From Parachlamydiales bacterium (lineage in GTDB: Bacteria; Chlamydiota; Chlamydiia; Chlamydiales; Rhabdochlamydiaceae): 64,000 nt of DNA. Where the stretch lies: contig JAHFTQ010000003.1 in NCBI GenBank assembly GCA_023265455.1, forward strand, positions 37,907 through 101,906, in the 5' to 3' direction. The notes below the pieces were generated by a model. The model searched no databases, was not told the origin of the DNA, and saw nothing but the letters and a program-made list of their open reading frames with translations. The position numbers and the translations under genes were made by a program. Below, in pieces: positions 24,889 through 33,743 of this stretch. Every line of letters begins with the position of its first letter. Position 1 is the first letter of the stretch.

Positions 24889-26931
24889 TCAGAGCTTTTC
24901 AATAGATTTGACGATTTCCTCTAATTTGGTCAAGGGAGCTTCGCACCGGTGATTTCGACAGAGGTAAGTCGTCGTCTCGTCTTGAATTGCAATTTTATCT
25001 TTCTCCAGTGGAAAATCAGCATCTGTTTTCCAAAGTGTCAATAGATGGGGTGAAAAATGTCTAGCGAGCGCTAGACGAATCGTCTCTAAGTTGGATGATT
25101 TTGAGTTGGGAACCGTCACAAATGTCACAGCTGAGCGATCTAAGTACCTCAAAAGCGCCATCATATGGTAACAAGCGGCAGGAGCAACTGTTTCGATGTA
25201 TTTTCTGGCGGCTTTAATGATATCTTCAGCTTGACGCAGATAGCTCTCATCAGAGGTCATCTGGTAAAGTCTTAGAAGATTTTCTGTATGGACCGCATTG
25301 CCTGAAGGCTCGGCTCCATCATAAAAATCGCAAGGCCGTATAATTAAAGATGTCTTTTCATCGGTTAGATAAAAAGCCCCTTCGATTTCTTTAAAATCCC
25401 TTTCCAAGCTTTTAGCAAGTGTAACGGCCCAATCAAAATAGTGAGATCCCTGACCGACTTCGAAAAGAGTTAAAAGTCCTTTGATCAGAAAAGCGTAATC
25501 ATCGAGAAGGCCCGTAAATTTCGCCTCACCGTTACAGAAACGGTGAAGTAGACGGCCATTTTGCCAAAGGTTTTTCTCTAGAAAGGCCGCAGTTTTTAAG
25601 GCAGCTTCAGTGTAACGAGGCTCTTGAAAAGCTTCTCCTGCAAGAGCTAAGACATCGATAGCAAGGCCGTTCCACGATGTAAGAATCTTTTCATCTCGCA
25701 AGGGGCGAGGTCTGGTTTGACGGCGCTTTAAAAGAGCGTCTTTCCCCTTTTGCAAAACTTTCTCAACATCTTCTGCTCTCATCTGCAGGGCTGCAGCAAA
25801 CTCTTCGATGGGAAGATCGATGTGAAGAACGTTTCTGCCATCAAAGTTACCTTGAGCTGTGACATCATAAAATGCACAAAAAAGCTGCCCGTCATCTCCA
25901 GGAATTGTCTCTAGCACTTCTGAGTGGGCCCAAGTGTAGTAAAGCCCTTCATGACCTTCACTATCGGCATCTTCCCCCGAAAAAAATCCTCCCTCGATAT
26001 GCATCAAATCACGGATCAGATAGTCGAGAATTGAGCGTGAAACGGCAGCGTATAGAGAGTTTTGAGTATATTTCCAGGCTTGGAGATAGCTTCTTGCTAA
26101 AATCGCATTATCATAGAGCATCTTTTCAAAATGGGGAATCGTCCATTCTTCATCGGTCGCGTACCTAGAAAATCCGCCTCCTAAATGGTCGTAAATCCCT
26201 CCGCGGTACATCATATCCAGTGTCAGCTGCACATAAAAAAGAGCTCGGCTATCTGACTTTAACTTTGCCAAGCCCAGTAAAAACTCCATTTGAAAACCGA
26301 GCGAGAACTTAGGAGCTCCGCGAAGACCTCCATTAATGGGATCGGTTAGATCAAAAAACCTTTCCACCGCTGCTGATAAAGTCTCCTCGTTAGGAAGATC
26401 CTGCCCTGTCGCATTGGTGGTCTGGCCGATCATCTCCAACAGTTTCTCCGACTGAAAAACTAAAATCTTTCTCTCAGGCCCTTCCCATAACTGCTTAACT
26501 TGAGAGATGAACTCCGGAAAACTAATGATTTCCCGTGTGGGACGGACAGGCAAATAGGTCACGGCTAAAAGAGGTTTTAAATCGGGCGCTAAGACGACAT
26601 TGAGTGGCCATCCTCCCCCGCCTGTCATCATCGCCTGAGCCAGATCCATATAAAGGCTATCGACTTCGGGGTGTTCTTCCCTGTCGACCTTGATATTGAT
26701 AAAGGCTTCATTGAGAAGTTTGCCGATTTCAGGATTTGAAAAGGACTCTTTTTCCATGACATGGCACCAGTGACATGTCGCATACCCAATCGATAAGAAA
26801 ATCGGACGATCGAGCTCTTGAGCTTTCCGAAATGCCTCTTCCCCCCAGGGATACCAATCGACAGGGTTATGGGCGTGCTGCTGCAAATAAGGAGACTTCT
26901 CGTCAATGAGGCGGTTGGTAAATTCGGTCAC
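24889..26931 (-). CDS. Thioredoxin-domain protein of the YyaL/SPATA20 family (DUF255)
   Basis: This 680-residue protein begins with the family signature [20 protein letters not shown], then a thioredoxin-like active site CHWC (Cys53/Cys56) in [17 protein letters not shown] large (alpha/alpha)-barrel, cellobiose-epimerase-like domain fills the rest ([34 protein letters not shown]). Full length for the family, whose biochemical role is poorly known. The GTG start overlaps the stop of the RodZ-like gene (GTGA), so translation is coupled. Confidence 0.88.
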   Translation of the reverse strand: MTEFTNRLIDEKSPYLQQHAHNPVDWYPWGEEAFRKAQELDRPIFLSIGYATCHWCHVMEKESFSNPEIGKLLNEAFINIKVDREEHPEVDSLYMDLAQAMMTGGGGWPLNVVLAPDLKPLLAVTYLPVRPTREIISFPEFISQVKQLWEGPERKILVFQSEKLLEMIGQTTNATGQDLPNEETLSAAVERFFDLTDPINGGLRGAPKFSLGFQMEFLLGLAKLKSDSRALFYVQLTLDMMYRGGIYDHLGGGFSRYATDEEWTIPHFEKMLYDNAILARSYLQAWKYTQNSLYAAVSRSILDYLIRDLMHIEGGFFSGEDADSEGHEGLYYTWAHSEVLETIPGDDGQLFCAFYDVTAQGNFDGRNVLHIDLPIEEFAAALQMRAEDVEKVLQKGKDALLKRRQTRPRPLRDEKILTSWNGLAIDVLALAGEAFQEPRYTEAALKTAAFLEKNLWQNGRLLHRFCNGEAKFTGLLDDYAFLIKGLLTLFEVGQGSHYFDWAVTLAKSLERDFKEIEGAFYLTDEKTSLIIRPCDFYDGAEPSGNAVHTENLLRLYQMTSDESYLRQAEDIIKAARKYIETVAPAACYHMMALLRYLDRSAVTFVTVPNSKSSNLETIRLALARHFSPHLLTLWKTDADFPLEKDKIAIQDETTTYLCRNHRCEAPLTKLEEIVKSIEKL

Positions 26932-27335
26932 AAGACTCCAAGAAACTTAGCTAAATACCATGCTAAGACGAGCACAACAGCCGATAGACCCGCCCAGAGA
27001 AGATTAGGAAACCACTTGACTCCCCCTCCTTGGCTGCCACGGACTTCCAATGTCCCAATGCCATAGGAAAATTCGTGCTTTTCCCCCGGCATGCGGAAAG
27101 CTACGGGATGATCCCTTGTCAGCTGTTCGACTTCAAATCCCAGAAAAGAGGCGTACTGTTTTAAGAACCCTTGGGCATAGATGCCCGCAATTTGAGATGT
27201 GATCGATCCATCTTCGATCGCTTCCAAATAAGAACTTCTAATCGATGTCCCGTTTTCGACTTCTTTGAGAGAGAGATTCAATTCTTTCCGTTTAGCTTGG
27301 AGACTAGCTCCTAGGCGCTTCAATTCTTCCGACAT
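26928..27335 (-). CDS. RodZ/YfgA-like HTH membrane protein
   Basis: This 135-residue protein has a RodZ-type helix-turn-helix of the XRE class (residues 7-75: [47 protein letters not shown]). After a short linker it ends in one transmembrane helix (about 108-130), with almost no periplasmic domain. In other bacteria RodZ links MreB to the membrane. Chlamydiae carry a short form next to an RNase HIII gene, as here. GAGG lies 8 bases before the ATG. It heads the unit with the YyaL-type gene and pkn1. Confidence 0.82.
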   Translation of the reverse strand: MSEELKRLGASLQAKRKELNLSLKEVENGTSIRSSYLEAIEDGSITSQIAGIYAQGFLKQYASFLGFEVEQLTRDHPVAFRMPGEKHEFSYGIGTLEVRGSQGGGVKWFPNLLWAGLSAVVLVLAWYLAKFLGVL

Positions 27336-27387
27336 AGCGATAACCTCGTTCTCTCAAATATACCGTCTTCTTGTTTTATTGCTACTT

Positions 27388-27421
27388 GAAAAAAGAAAAG
27401 GCCGAGCAAACGCTCGGCCTT
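27388..27421 (-). terminator. Rho-independent terminator on the minus strand
   Basis: A perfect 10-bp stem (27398-27407 with 27412-27421, AAGGCCGAGC) has an AAAC tetraloop. Read on the minus strand it is followed by TTTTCTTTTTTC. The plus-strand side has no T tract. It lies upstream of the RodZ-like start, so it cannot serve that gene and implies a separate short minus-strand transcript from further right. Confidence 0.85.
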
Positions 27422-27482
27422 AGAGGGAGGAAGCTACTGGTGTTACTGACCGATAAGCGTGAAGAAATGATCTTCCCAACGA

Positions 27483-27532
27483 ATTCCAATCTAGGCACTC
27501 ACTTGCACCTAGGTGAGTGCTTAGGTTGGAAT
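27483..27532 (+). other. Long stem-loop in the rnhC leader / possible small RNA
   Basis: ATTCCAATCTAGGCACTCAC (27483-27502) pairs over 20 positions with 27513-27532 around a 10-base loop. Two of the pairs are G-U in a plus-strand RNA and would be A-C mismatches in a minus-strand RNA. This favours a structured plus-strand transcript, such as the rnhC 5' leader. The gap 27336-27592 holds this and the terminator, and no gene. Confidence 0.6.
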
Positions 27533-27592
27533 AATCTCTATATGACTTGAATTTTGGATTACAGAAAATTCCTCTAGAAGTAGACTGAGCTA

Positions 27593-28486
27593 GTGAATAC
27601 TTTTGTCGCGACTATTGACCTCTCGCTCGCCTCTAAGCTCCAGACCGATCTGCAAGAGCAGGGATTTGAGATGGCTAAACCTGCCTATACAGTCTTTTCT
27701 GCACAGAAACAAGGCGTCTCTTGCACGCTTTACACCAGTGGTAAACTCACTGTGCAAGGCAAAGGAAAAGATGACTTTATCGCCTATTACTTAGAGCCAG
27801 AGATTTTAAAATCTGTCGCCTATACCTACCCTGAATTAGGCGTCGATATGACTCCTCACATCGGCGTTGATGAAGCTGGCAAAGGAGACTTTTTTGGTCC
27901 CCTTTGCATTGCGGGAGTCCAAGCTAGTGAAGAAGGCATTAAAAAACTCTTGGCACTCGGTGTTAAAGATAGTAAACAGATGGGCGATAAGAACATCTTA
28001 CGTATCGCTTCTAAAATCCGGCCAGATTTTCCACACTCCATTATCCGGATCTTTCCTGAGAAATATAATGAAATGTATGCGAGCTTTAAAAATCTCAACC
28101 GGCTACTGGCTTGGGGCCATAGCACAGCCATTGAGGAGCTCGTTGAAAAGACGGGATGCCGCCAAGCGCTCATCGACCAGTTCGCCAATGAATCCTTGGT
28201 CGAAACCGCCTTGAAAAAGAAAAACCTCTCCATTGCCCTCACACAACGCCCTAAAGCCGAACAAGACCCCGTTGTTGCTGCCGCTTCCATCCTTGCAAGA
28301 GCTGCATTTGTCGATGGAATGGATCAGCTCAGCCGGGAAGTTGGTTTTGAGCTTCCTAAAGGAGCCTCTGATAGAGTCATTGAAGCAGGAAGACGGTTGA
28401 TGATAAAAATGGGCGGAGAGAGTCTTCGCAAGTTTGCGAAGCTTCATTTCAAGACATATGACGAGATCCTTTCCTTAAATCTTTAA
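27593..28486 (+). CDS. rnhC: Ribonuclease HIII
   Basis: This 297-residue protein has an N-terminal TBP-like substrate-binding domain (about 1-85) and a type 2 RNase H catalytic domain opening HIGVDEAGKGDFFGPLCIAG, where Asp and Glu of DEAGKGD are metal ligands. Further acidic residues are in VKDSKQM and ALIDQFA. The GKGDFFGP motif separates RNase HIII from HII. It degrades RNA in RNA:DNA hybrids during replication and repair. The GTG start at 27593 has a weak ribosome site. It diverges from the RodZ-like gene, an order also seen in chlamydiae. Confidence 0.93.
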   Translation: MNTFVATIDLSLASKLQTDLQEQGFEMAKPAYTVFSAQKQGVSCTLYTSGKLTVQGKGKDDFIAYYLEPEILKSVAYTYPELGVDMTPHIGVDEAGKGDFFGPLCIAGVQASEEGIKKLLALGVKDSKQMGDKNILRIASKIRPDFPHSIIRIFPEKYNEMYASFKNLNRLLAWGHSTAIEELVEKTGCRQALIDQFANESLVETALKKKNLSIALTQRPKAEQDPVVAAASILARAAFVDGMDQLSREVGFELPKGASDRVIEAGRRLMIKMGGESLRKFAKLHFKTYDEILSLNL

Positions 28487-28504
28487 TTTTTCCATAATGC
28501 TGGC

Positions 28505-29404
28505 ATGATTAAGCATCTGTTCGCCGCTTCTCTTCTAGTGACTGCCACCTGTGCAGCTGAGTATGGATTCACCGACTATCACTTTATTGATCCAGATCGT
28601 CCTTTTCACATCGACACCCGTTATCGCACTGTTGGGATGGCCGAATTTGAAGATGGCCACTGGGGACATGTCTATTATTCAGATGCCGACTTAGCTCTTT
28701 ACTATTCTCAATTTCTTAATGATGAAAACTCTCTGACGTGGGAGCTGGGCTACGACTTTCTCCGCTTTGACTGGAACAAAAACCCCCGCTTTTCTGATCG
28801 GAACTTTCATTATTTAGTGGGATCGTTAGGCTACGTCTCAACTACGCTGGACAGGTGGAGATGGATTGTCAACGCAGGCTTTTCTGTCGATGCGACCCAT
28901 TTTGATATGAGTAAATCAGGTGTCGGGCATGGAATGTTATGGGGACGTTACAGTTTCAGTAACGGCTCTGGTGTTCATGTGGGAGTCTTGGGATGGTATG
29001 GAGTCCTCAATGGCCATGCTTGGCCTATTTTTGGATTTGACTGGAAATTCGATGAAGCGTGGAGCGCCAACGCCATCTTTCCTTGCGACTACTCTTTGAA
29101 CTACGCTTTCAATGAAAATTGGTCTTTAGAGACGGCCTATTCTTGCTTTGGAGGACCGTACCGGTATCCTCGTAGAGCTCATGAGGGGAAAAACGGACAC
29201 CACGACCCCATCTTCATGATTTATTCTAATGGAGTCGATTTGTCCTTAAAGTATAAGTTCGAACATCTCCTCAGAGCCTCTGTAGGCGCGGGTTGGGATT
29301 TCGGTGGCTGGATCATGGTCCGCGACCATGACAACAACCATACGAAATACTTTCATTATGAATCAGCGCCTTATGCCCAAGCTAGCGTAGAAATCACGTT
29401 CTAA
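28505..29404 (+). CDS. Probable outer-membrane beta-barrel protein
   Basis: This 299-residue protein has a short N-terminal signal peptide (MIKHLFAASLLVTATCA, cleavage probably near residue 18) and then a tract rich in aromatic residues and alternating hydrophobic/polar strands. It ends in Phe (ASVEITF), the usual C-terminal signature for outer-membrane insertion. Paired GY/GW turns (ELGYDFLRFDW, VLGWYGVL, GAGWDFGGW) fit an 8-12-strand barrel. It starts 18 bases after rnhC. No named family is recognised; a barrel is inferred from these patterns. Confidence 0.7.
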   Translation: MIKHLFAASLLVTATCAAEYGFTDYHFIDPDRPFHIDTRYRTVGMAEFEDGHWGHVYYSDADLALYYSQFLNDENSLTWELGYDFLRFDWNKNPRFSDRNFHYLVGSLGYVSTTLDRWRWIVNAGFSVDATHFDMSKSGVGHGMLWGRYSFSNGSGVHVGVLGWYGVLNGHAWPIFGFDWKFDEAWSANAIFPCDYSLNYAFNENWSLETAYSCFGGPYRYPRRAHEGKNGHHDPIFMIYSNGVDLSLKYKFEHLLRASVGAGWDFGGWIMVRDHDNNHTKYFHYESAPYAQASVEITF

Positions 29405-30004
29405 CTATTTTGCAGCTGTTGTCTTCTCATGAATCTTAAATGATTCAACGAACTGGTTATAACGTAGCTCATCATAGTGGGGAATTTCACACTCCATTGC
29501 CATGAGATAGAGGCTATTTTTAACCATCACAGCTCGTCCTTTGAAATAGACGTTGCCCGTCCTGATGAAAAAATCGAGAGCTTCATGTCCATTCACGAGA
29601 ATTAAGTCAGCAAAGAGCAGTTGATTACCAGGATTGTGAGTGAGAATCCCGTTTAAAAACCCTTCTAAGCTCATTTGAGCGTAAGTTTCATCAACAAAAT
29701 CTGGATACTGAGCGACTAAAAGCATGAAAATCGTCTGTTGATCAGCTGCAGAGATATAAGCATCGTAATTAAGCTCAAATCCTTCATCGGGCATCATCAT
29801 TTTTTCAGAAATATGTTCTGGATCAGCAGGAAATATCATCGAACAGTTTCCTGAAGTCGAGTGAAACTCTTTCCATCCCACTGGCATCACAGGTGCTGAT
29901 GGAGCGCGGCTGGCTGCAGCAGGCGCAGTCATGGGCGCTAGCATGCAAAGCACACTACTCGTCCACAGAGCCACTTTTTTTGCAAATCCCCTATCATGAA
30001 TCAT
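29405..30004 (-). CDS. Secreted/periplasmic protein of unknown function
   Basis: This 199-residue protein has a signal peptide (KKVALWTSSVLCMLAPMTAPAAA, cleavage near residue 31). The mature part is a single alpha/beta domain with WKEFHSTSGNCSMIFPADPE and a C-terminal ALDFFIRTGNVYFKGRAVMV, NSLYLMAMECE, reminiscent of lipid-binding or PsbP-like periplasmic folds. GGGAGAAGGGG precedes the ATG. It lies 19 bases after the Yip1 gene, probably in the same unit, and its stop abuts that of the barrel gene. Function unknown. Confidence 0.7.
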   Translation of the reverse strand: MIHDRGFAKKVALWTSSVLCMLAPMTAPAAASRAPSAPVMPVGWKEFHSTSGNCSMIFPADPEHISEKMMMPDEGFELNYDAYISAADQQTIFMLLVAQYPDFVDETYAQMSLEGFLNGILTHNPGNQLLFADLILVNGHEALDFFIRTGNVYFKGRAVMVKNSLYLMAMECEIPHYDELRYNQFVESFKIHEKTTAAK

Positions 30005-30023
30005 ACCCCTTCTCCCTTATTAT

Positions 30024-30680
30024 TTATTTGATTGGAACATTGACTTGCGCTCCGCCTGTGATCAAAGTCAGGAACCACACGAGCAGTGAAGCTCCGATAA
30101 AGATGATAAAAATCGGAATCAACACATTCAGTAATCCTTTCCATGCGGAAAACCCTTGAGCCTCTCCCAAGGCTTTCAATAAGATGATAAAAGCCCAAAC
30201 CGCAACGGCTAGCTGGACAAATGAAACGAGAACCACGAAAGCGAGCTCACCTCCTAACACAGGCATCACAAAGAAACCTGCCGAAAAGATCCGTTTGCCA
30301 AACATCAACATATTCATAATCCAGATCAGCGTATTGACTAATGAGGGAACATTCGACCAGGCCACCGCGCCGCGAATATTTTGAAAAGTTCCTATCCCCC
30401 CGATCCACTTCCCTGTCCAGTAAAAGAGTCCCGCTGCAAGATTAATCATGATATAGCCAGGAACAACTGCCAGAACTAAGCAGCCCAGGACAATAGCGCC
30501 CAATGGATAGCGGTCCCCTAGAGAGAGATTTTGTGCGACCTGCAAAAGCACAGGGAATCCATAAATCAAGCAAAGTAAAGAAAACAAATAAGAGGAGTTA
30601 TATTGGATAATCGCACGGATAGTCTGGCGAGGCCTAATCCAGATTTCTAGCCAGGGATTCACAGTTAATTTATCGCCCAT
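30024..30680 (-). CDS. Yip1-family integral membrane protein
   Basis: This 218-residue protein has five predicted membrane segments. The opening NPWLEIWIRPRQTIRAII and the block RGAVAWSNVPSLVNTLIW are typical of the bacterial Yip1 domain. Its role in bacteria is not established; a membrane-trafficking or transport function is only known for eukaryotic relatives. AAAGGAGAGGG precedes the ATG. The leader to the right (30681-30900) is very AT-rich and shared with the divergent gene at 30901. Confidence 0.8.
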   Translation of the reverse strand: MGDKLTVNPWLEIWIRPRQTIRAIIQYNSSYLFSLLCLIYGFPVLLQVAQNLSLGDRYPLGAIVLGCLVLAVVPGYIMINLAAGLFYWTGKWIGGIGTFQNIRGAVAWSNVPSLVNTLIWIMNMLMFGKRIFSAGFFVMPVLGGELAFVVLVSFVQLAVAVWAFIILLKALGEAQGFSAWKGLLNVLIPIFIIFIGASLLVWFLTLITGGAQVNVPIK

Positions 30681-30829
30681 ACACCCTCTCCTTTAATTTG
30701 AGGTCTGTATGTTTAGAATAGAATTAATAAATTAATTAATCAATATTTATTTTAATTGTTAATATTATTATTTTATATTATACAAATAAGCATTAACATC
30801 TTATAGCTATAATTAAAAAATAACATTAA

Positions 30830-30857
30830 TTGTGTTTTAAGTTTTATTTGCTATAAT
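30830..30857 (+). promoter_or_regulatory. Sigma70-type promoter candidate
   Basis: TTGTGT at 30830-30835 and a perfect TATAAT at 30852-30857 are separated by 16 bases, about 45 bases before the ATG at 30901. The surrounding sequence is nearly all A/T, so chance matches are likely and this remains tentative. Confidence 0.45.
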
Positions 30858-30900
30858 AATATTGTTACAAAAAACAACAATAAAAACTTTAGGAGCAAAC

Positions 30901-31332
30901 ATGACTGCAATTATAGGATCTAATGAGGCGCTATTTTCTTCGGTAACAGAAGAGAGAACTGCAGATATTACAACAGACTTAAAACAGTGGGCTAATGAAC
31001 TAGGAAAGGTTGATCAATTGCGTTTGACCATTACATTTACAGGTGAATATGTGAGTCAACAAGGAACATGGGCGTCAAGAGAACAAAAAGCCAACTTTAT
31101 TGTCGACGTCAAAGATGGATTCAAAATCGTAGAAGCTGTTCAAACCAGGTTTTTTAAGAAATCCGCTGGCGGAGCCGAACATGCTGCCCAAACGTTAGTG
31201 ATAGGAAAGATCAAAGTTAAAGCTCATAGTCTCGATCGACCCTTACTAAAGACTTCTATTTATAGTTCTCATCACGTTACACTGGATACCATGGCGCAAC
31301 ATGTAGCACCTCTGATTAACTGGAATTCGTAA
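30901..31332 (+). CDS. Unknown soluble protein
   Basis: This 143-residue protein starts at ATG 30901, 6 bases after TTTAGGAG; a longer frame to 30862 lacks a ribosome site. There is no signal peptide or membrane segment. It has a helical start (TTDLKQWANELGKVDQLR) and then alternating strands (LTITFTGEYVSQQG, ANFIVDVKDGFKIVEAV). I recognise no family. It is a stand-alone gene followed by a hairpin at 31349. Confidence 0.6.
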   Translation: MTAIIGSNEALFSSVTEERTADITTDLKQWANELGKVDQLRLTITFTGEYVSQQGTWASREQKANFIVDVKDGFKIVEAVQTRFFKKSAGGAEHAAQTLVIGKIKVKAHSLDRPLLKTSIYSSHHVTLDTMAQHVAPLINWNS

Positions 31333-31348
31333 TTCTCTTTTAGAACGC

Positions 31349-31376
31349 AGCCTCTTCCTTTCCAAAGCAAGAGGCT
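31349..31376 (+). terminator. Probable terminator hairpin
   Basis: AGCCTCTT (31349-31356) pairs with AAGAGGCT (31369-31376) across a 12-base loop, followed by CGCTGTTTT. It lies between the ends of two convergent genes and could serve the gene at 30901. The T tract is short. Confidence 0.5.
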
Positions 31377-31383
31377 CGCTGTT

Positions 31384-31569
31384 TTAGTTCGACTCTGTCT
31401 CGTCTTCGACCATTACGATAGCATCATCGTCAGTCTCTTCGGCAGTATCATCTTGCTCATCTGCAGCTGCAGCAATAGGCTTTACTGGCTTAACTTCTTC
31501 TGCTGAAAGAAAGGGGTTAACGGTAATGCTGGCAATCACCATTATCAAAATCATAACGATATTTTCCAT
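31384..31569 (-). CDS. Small acidic protein with N-terminal hydrophobic segment
   Basis: This 61-residue protein starts at ATG 31569, 6 bases after AAAGGAG; an upstream in-frame start at 31611 has no site. Residues 4-18 are hydrophobic (IVMILIMVIASITV), either an uncleaved anchor or a signal peptide ending near NPFLSA. The remainder is Asp/Glu-rich (DEQDDTAEETDDDAIVMVED). Function unknown. Confidence 0.5.
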   Translation of the reverse strand: MENIVMILIMVIASITVNPFLSAEEVKPVKPIAAAADEQDDTAEETDDDAIVMVEDETESN

Positions 31570-31683
31570 AGATGCTCCTTTGTTACAAAGGCCTGAGATT
31601 ACCAAACACACCCCATTTTACACAACCCACTTTACAATTAATTACAATTGTAGTAAAAATAAATTAACTGAGTGAGGTTAATT

Positions 31684-32070
31684 GTGGCTACTCAAAAAAA
31701 GAAACAATCTACAGAATTTCGTAGAAAAGCTTCTCAAAAAGAACCCATTAAAGATGTATTAGAAAAGCAGATGCTGGTGGATCTTGAAAAGAAAATCAAC
31801 CTTCATGTCGGCAGCTTTTTAGTCCTTACAGAAGAGGGAGATCCGACACAAATTGCCCTCGCCCATCAAAGAGCTAAAAGTGATTTCATGAAATTTGGCC
31901 CCGAAATGCACCGGCTTGCTCAAGAACTCGGTGGAGAGATCCTCTACATCGTCTCTGAGTACTTAGAAAGCATTGATACTGTACTTCATACAGCGGACTT
32001 TCTCGATGATGAAAAAGTCTCCCACTGTTTCCGTACAACGCAGAAATTAGAAGCTAGATTAAAGAGGTAG
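31684..32070 (+). CDS. Unknown helical protein
   Basis: This 128-residue frame starts at GTG 31684, 6 bases after GAGG; the in-frame GTG at 31672 is less well placed. The N-terminal 20 residues are very basic (ATQKKKQSTEFRRKASQK), and the rest is predicted helical with alternating charges. There is no membrane segment. The gene lies alone between an acidic small gene and the epimerase. I recognise no family. Confidence 0.55.
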   Translation: MATQKKKQSTEFRRKASQKEPIKDVLEKQMLVDLEKKINLHVGSFLVLTEEGDPTQIALAHQRAKSDFMKFGPEMHRLAQELGGEILYIVSEYLESIDTVLHTADFLDDEKVSHCFRTTQKLEARLKR

Positions 32071-32119
32071 TTGCAAAACTCCATTTGGTGCCCCCCTGTG
32101 AGTTAAGGGCGCGCTTTTT

Positions 32120-32195
32120 AAGCAGGATCCGAATTCCGCACAAATCGCCTATTCTAAATCGAATATGTCAATTTGCGCGGAATGCGGCCCTGCTC
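32120..32195. repeat. Imperfect foldback of about 76 bp
   Basis: The arms at 32120-32154 and 32161-32195 are inverted complements with several mismatches (AGCAGGATCCGAATTCCGCA against CGCGGAATGCGGCCCTGCT), leaving a 6-base loop. It lies between two convergent genes and touches the epimerase stop codon. It may act as a bidirectional terminator or be a small mobile remnant. Confidence 0.65.
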
Positions 32196-33138
32196 AAAAA
32201 TCATCGAATTTGGCCTCCAAAGCAAGTTTTGCAACTACCTCTAAAGAGATAAGCGGGGTTCGAAATTCAAAGCCGCTTTTGAGCAGCTTGTCAGGAATAG
32301 CTCTTGTACTTGCCAAGAGAAGCTCTTTCGCTCTTTGTCCCCCTAAAAGAGTTAAAAACCACTCAGGAATTCTCCAGGTAGGGCGGTGTAGAGCCCGGCC
32401 CAGCGTTTTTGTAAACTCTTCATTAGTCACAGGGTGGGGAGAGGTAAAATTATAAGTTCCTTGGATTTGAGGCTGCAAGATGGCAAATTCTAAGGCTCTG
32501 AGTAAATCGTCTAACGCGATCCAACTCATCCACTGCTTGCCACTTCCCAGCTGAGCCCCCAAGCCCCATTTGAAGAAAGGTAGCAACTGACCTAATAATC
32601 CCCCTTCTTTTGCTAGTACCAGACCGAAACGAGCCCGGATGACCCTCACCCCTGTCTCATCGAGAATTTGACTCGCCTCTTCCCATCTTTTGCAGACATC
32701 TGCCAAAAATCCCGATCCTTGCGGACTAGATTCCGTCAGAATGTCATTGCCCTGGTCACCATAATAACCGACTGCAGAGGCGGAAAAGAAAACTTTGGGA
32801 GGGCGCTTTAAACGAGATAAGGCGTGGGATAGAAGCCAAGTCTGACGAACACGGCTTAAAAAGATCTCTTCTTTCACCCGGTGCGTCCAACGCTCAGCAG
32901 CGATATTTTTTCCAGCAAGGTGGATGACGGCGTGAAACCCTTCTAACTCATCCGGATGGATCTCTTCGTTAATAGGATTCCAATAGATAGCGTCCGGCCC
33001 CTTTTGCTCAGGATGCCGGACTAAACGACTCACGGAGTACCCCAGCTTCTTGAAATGCTCCACCACCGCAGGGCCAATGAAGCCAGAAGCTCCAGTAACG
33101 AGTAGATTATTTACAGCTACCGCCTGATTTTTTATCAT
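32194..33138 (-). CDS. NAD-dependent epimerase-like protein, TIGR01777/SDR39U1 family
   Basis: This 314-residue extended short-chain dehydrogenase has the nucleotide motif LLVTGASGFIGPAVVEHFKK and family blocks WNPINEE, AVIHLAGKNIAAERWT, FFSASAVGYYGDQG (Tyr of the active site region) and YNFTSPHPVTNEEF. Homologs are called YfcH or cell-division inhibitor SulA-like, without firm function. I place the start at ATG 33138, the last start before the Rossmann motif; this overlaps the DUF378 gene by 32 bases. Confidence 0.85.
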   Translation of the reverse strand: MIKNQAVAVNNLLVTGASGFIGPAVVEHFKKLGYSVSRLVRHPEQKGPDAIYWNPINEEIHPDELEGFHAVIHLAGKNIAAERWTHRVKEEIFLSRVRQTWLLSHALSRLKRPPKVFFSASAVGYYGDQGNDILTESSPQGSGFLADVCKRWEEASQILDETGVRVIRARFGLVLAKEGGLLGQLLPFFKWGLGAQLGSGKQWMSWIALDDLLRALEFAILQPQIQGTYNFTSPHPVTNEEFTKTLGRALHRPTWRIPEWFLTLLGGQRAKELLLASTRAIPDKLLKSGFEFRTPLISLEVVAKLALEAKFDDF

Positions 33139-33346
33139 GGCAACTGCAAGAACATTTGCATTTCCCCAAACACTTGAGTGACCAAACTCCAGCCAGACCA
33201 ATCACTGCGTAGATAAAACGAGCCAGCGCGGTGGTATTGCCATGCGCTAACCAAGCCACTACGTCAAACTGAAAAAAGCCCCAAAGACCCCAGTTAAGAG
33301 CTCCAACAATAACTAATATACAAGCAAGCACTTTCAGACATTTCAT
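33107..33346 (-). CDS. DUF378 membrane protein with Cys-rich tail
   Basis: This 79-residue protein matches DUF378: LACILVIVGALNWGLWGFFQFDVV then ALARFIYAVIGLAGVWSL, giving two membrane helices. The C-terminal tail is basic and has five cysteines (KCLGKCKCSCSCHDKKSGGSCK region), which could bind metal. An AAAGGAG site is well placed. It overlaps the epimerase start, so the two are probably coupled. Function unknown. Confidence 0.85.
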   Translation of the reverse strand: MKCLKVLACILVIVGALNWGLWGFFQFDVVAWLAHGNTTALARFIYAVIGLAGVWSLKCLGKCKCSCSCHDKKSGGSCK

Positions 33347-33434
33347 AAAAATCTCCTTTCTATCTTCATATTAAGAAAAAAGAGATAGTTTGTCATGCAT
33401 TTTTTTGTTGCATGCTATGTCCATAATCCTCATA

Positions 33435-33737
33435 ATGACCCCTTTTACTATGGAAGAGTCAGAATTCAATAAACTTAGTCGTCTTTGCCGGATCTCTTGC
33501 ACGGAGGAAGAAAAAAAAGGCTTCCTTAAAAGCTTGAAGGACGTTCTATCTTATATCGAACAGCTCCAAGAGGTTGACACAGAGGGAGTCCCACCCTGTT
33601 TTACCGTCCATGAAACCCTAACCAATGTCATGCGAGATGATACCCCTGAAGAGCCGCTACCCCGTGACCTGTTTCTTGCGAATGCGCCGGAACATGTCGG
33701 TGGAATGATCCGTGTCCCTCGGGTTCTTAAACAGTAA
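33435..33737 (+). CDS. gatC: Asp/Glu-tRNA amidotransferase subunit C
   Basis: This roughly 100-residue GatC supports GatA folding in the enzyme that converts Glu-tRNAGln and Asp-tRNAAsn to the amidated forms. Family features are EFNKLSRLCRISCTEEEKKG, LSYIEQLQEVDTEGV and the C-terminal RDLFLANAPEHVGGMIRVPRV. The start is uncertain: ATG 33435 gives 100 residues, ATG 33450 gives 95, and an upstream ATG at 33390 would add an unusual hydrophobic stretch. gatA follows 6 bases downstream. Confidence 0.88.
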   Translation: MTPFTMEESEFNKLSRLCRISCTEEEKKGFLKSLKDVLSYIEQLQEVDTEGVPPCFTVHETLTNVMRDDTPEEPLPRDLFLANAPEHVGGMIRVPRVLKQ

Positions 33738-33743
33738 GGAGCT

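Noticed and set aside
27395..27590. SRP 4.5S RNA or 6S RNA in the rnhC/rodZ gap
   Set aside because: The conserved SRP tetraloop region is not present in either strand, and the 6S bubble structure could not be recognised by eye; reported only as an unassigned structured region.
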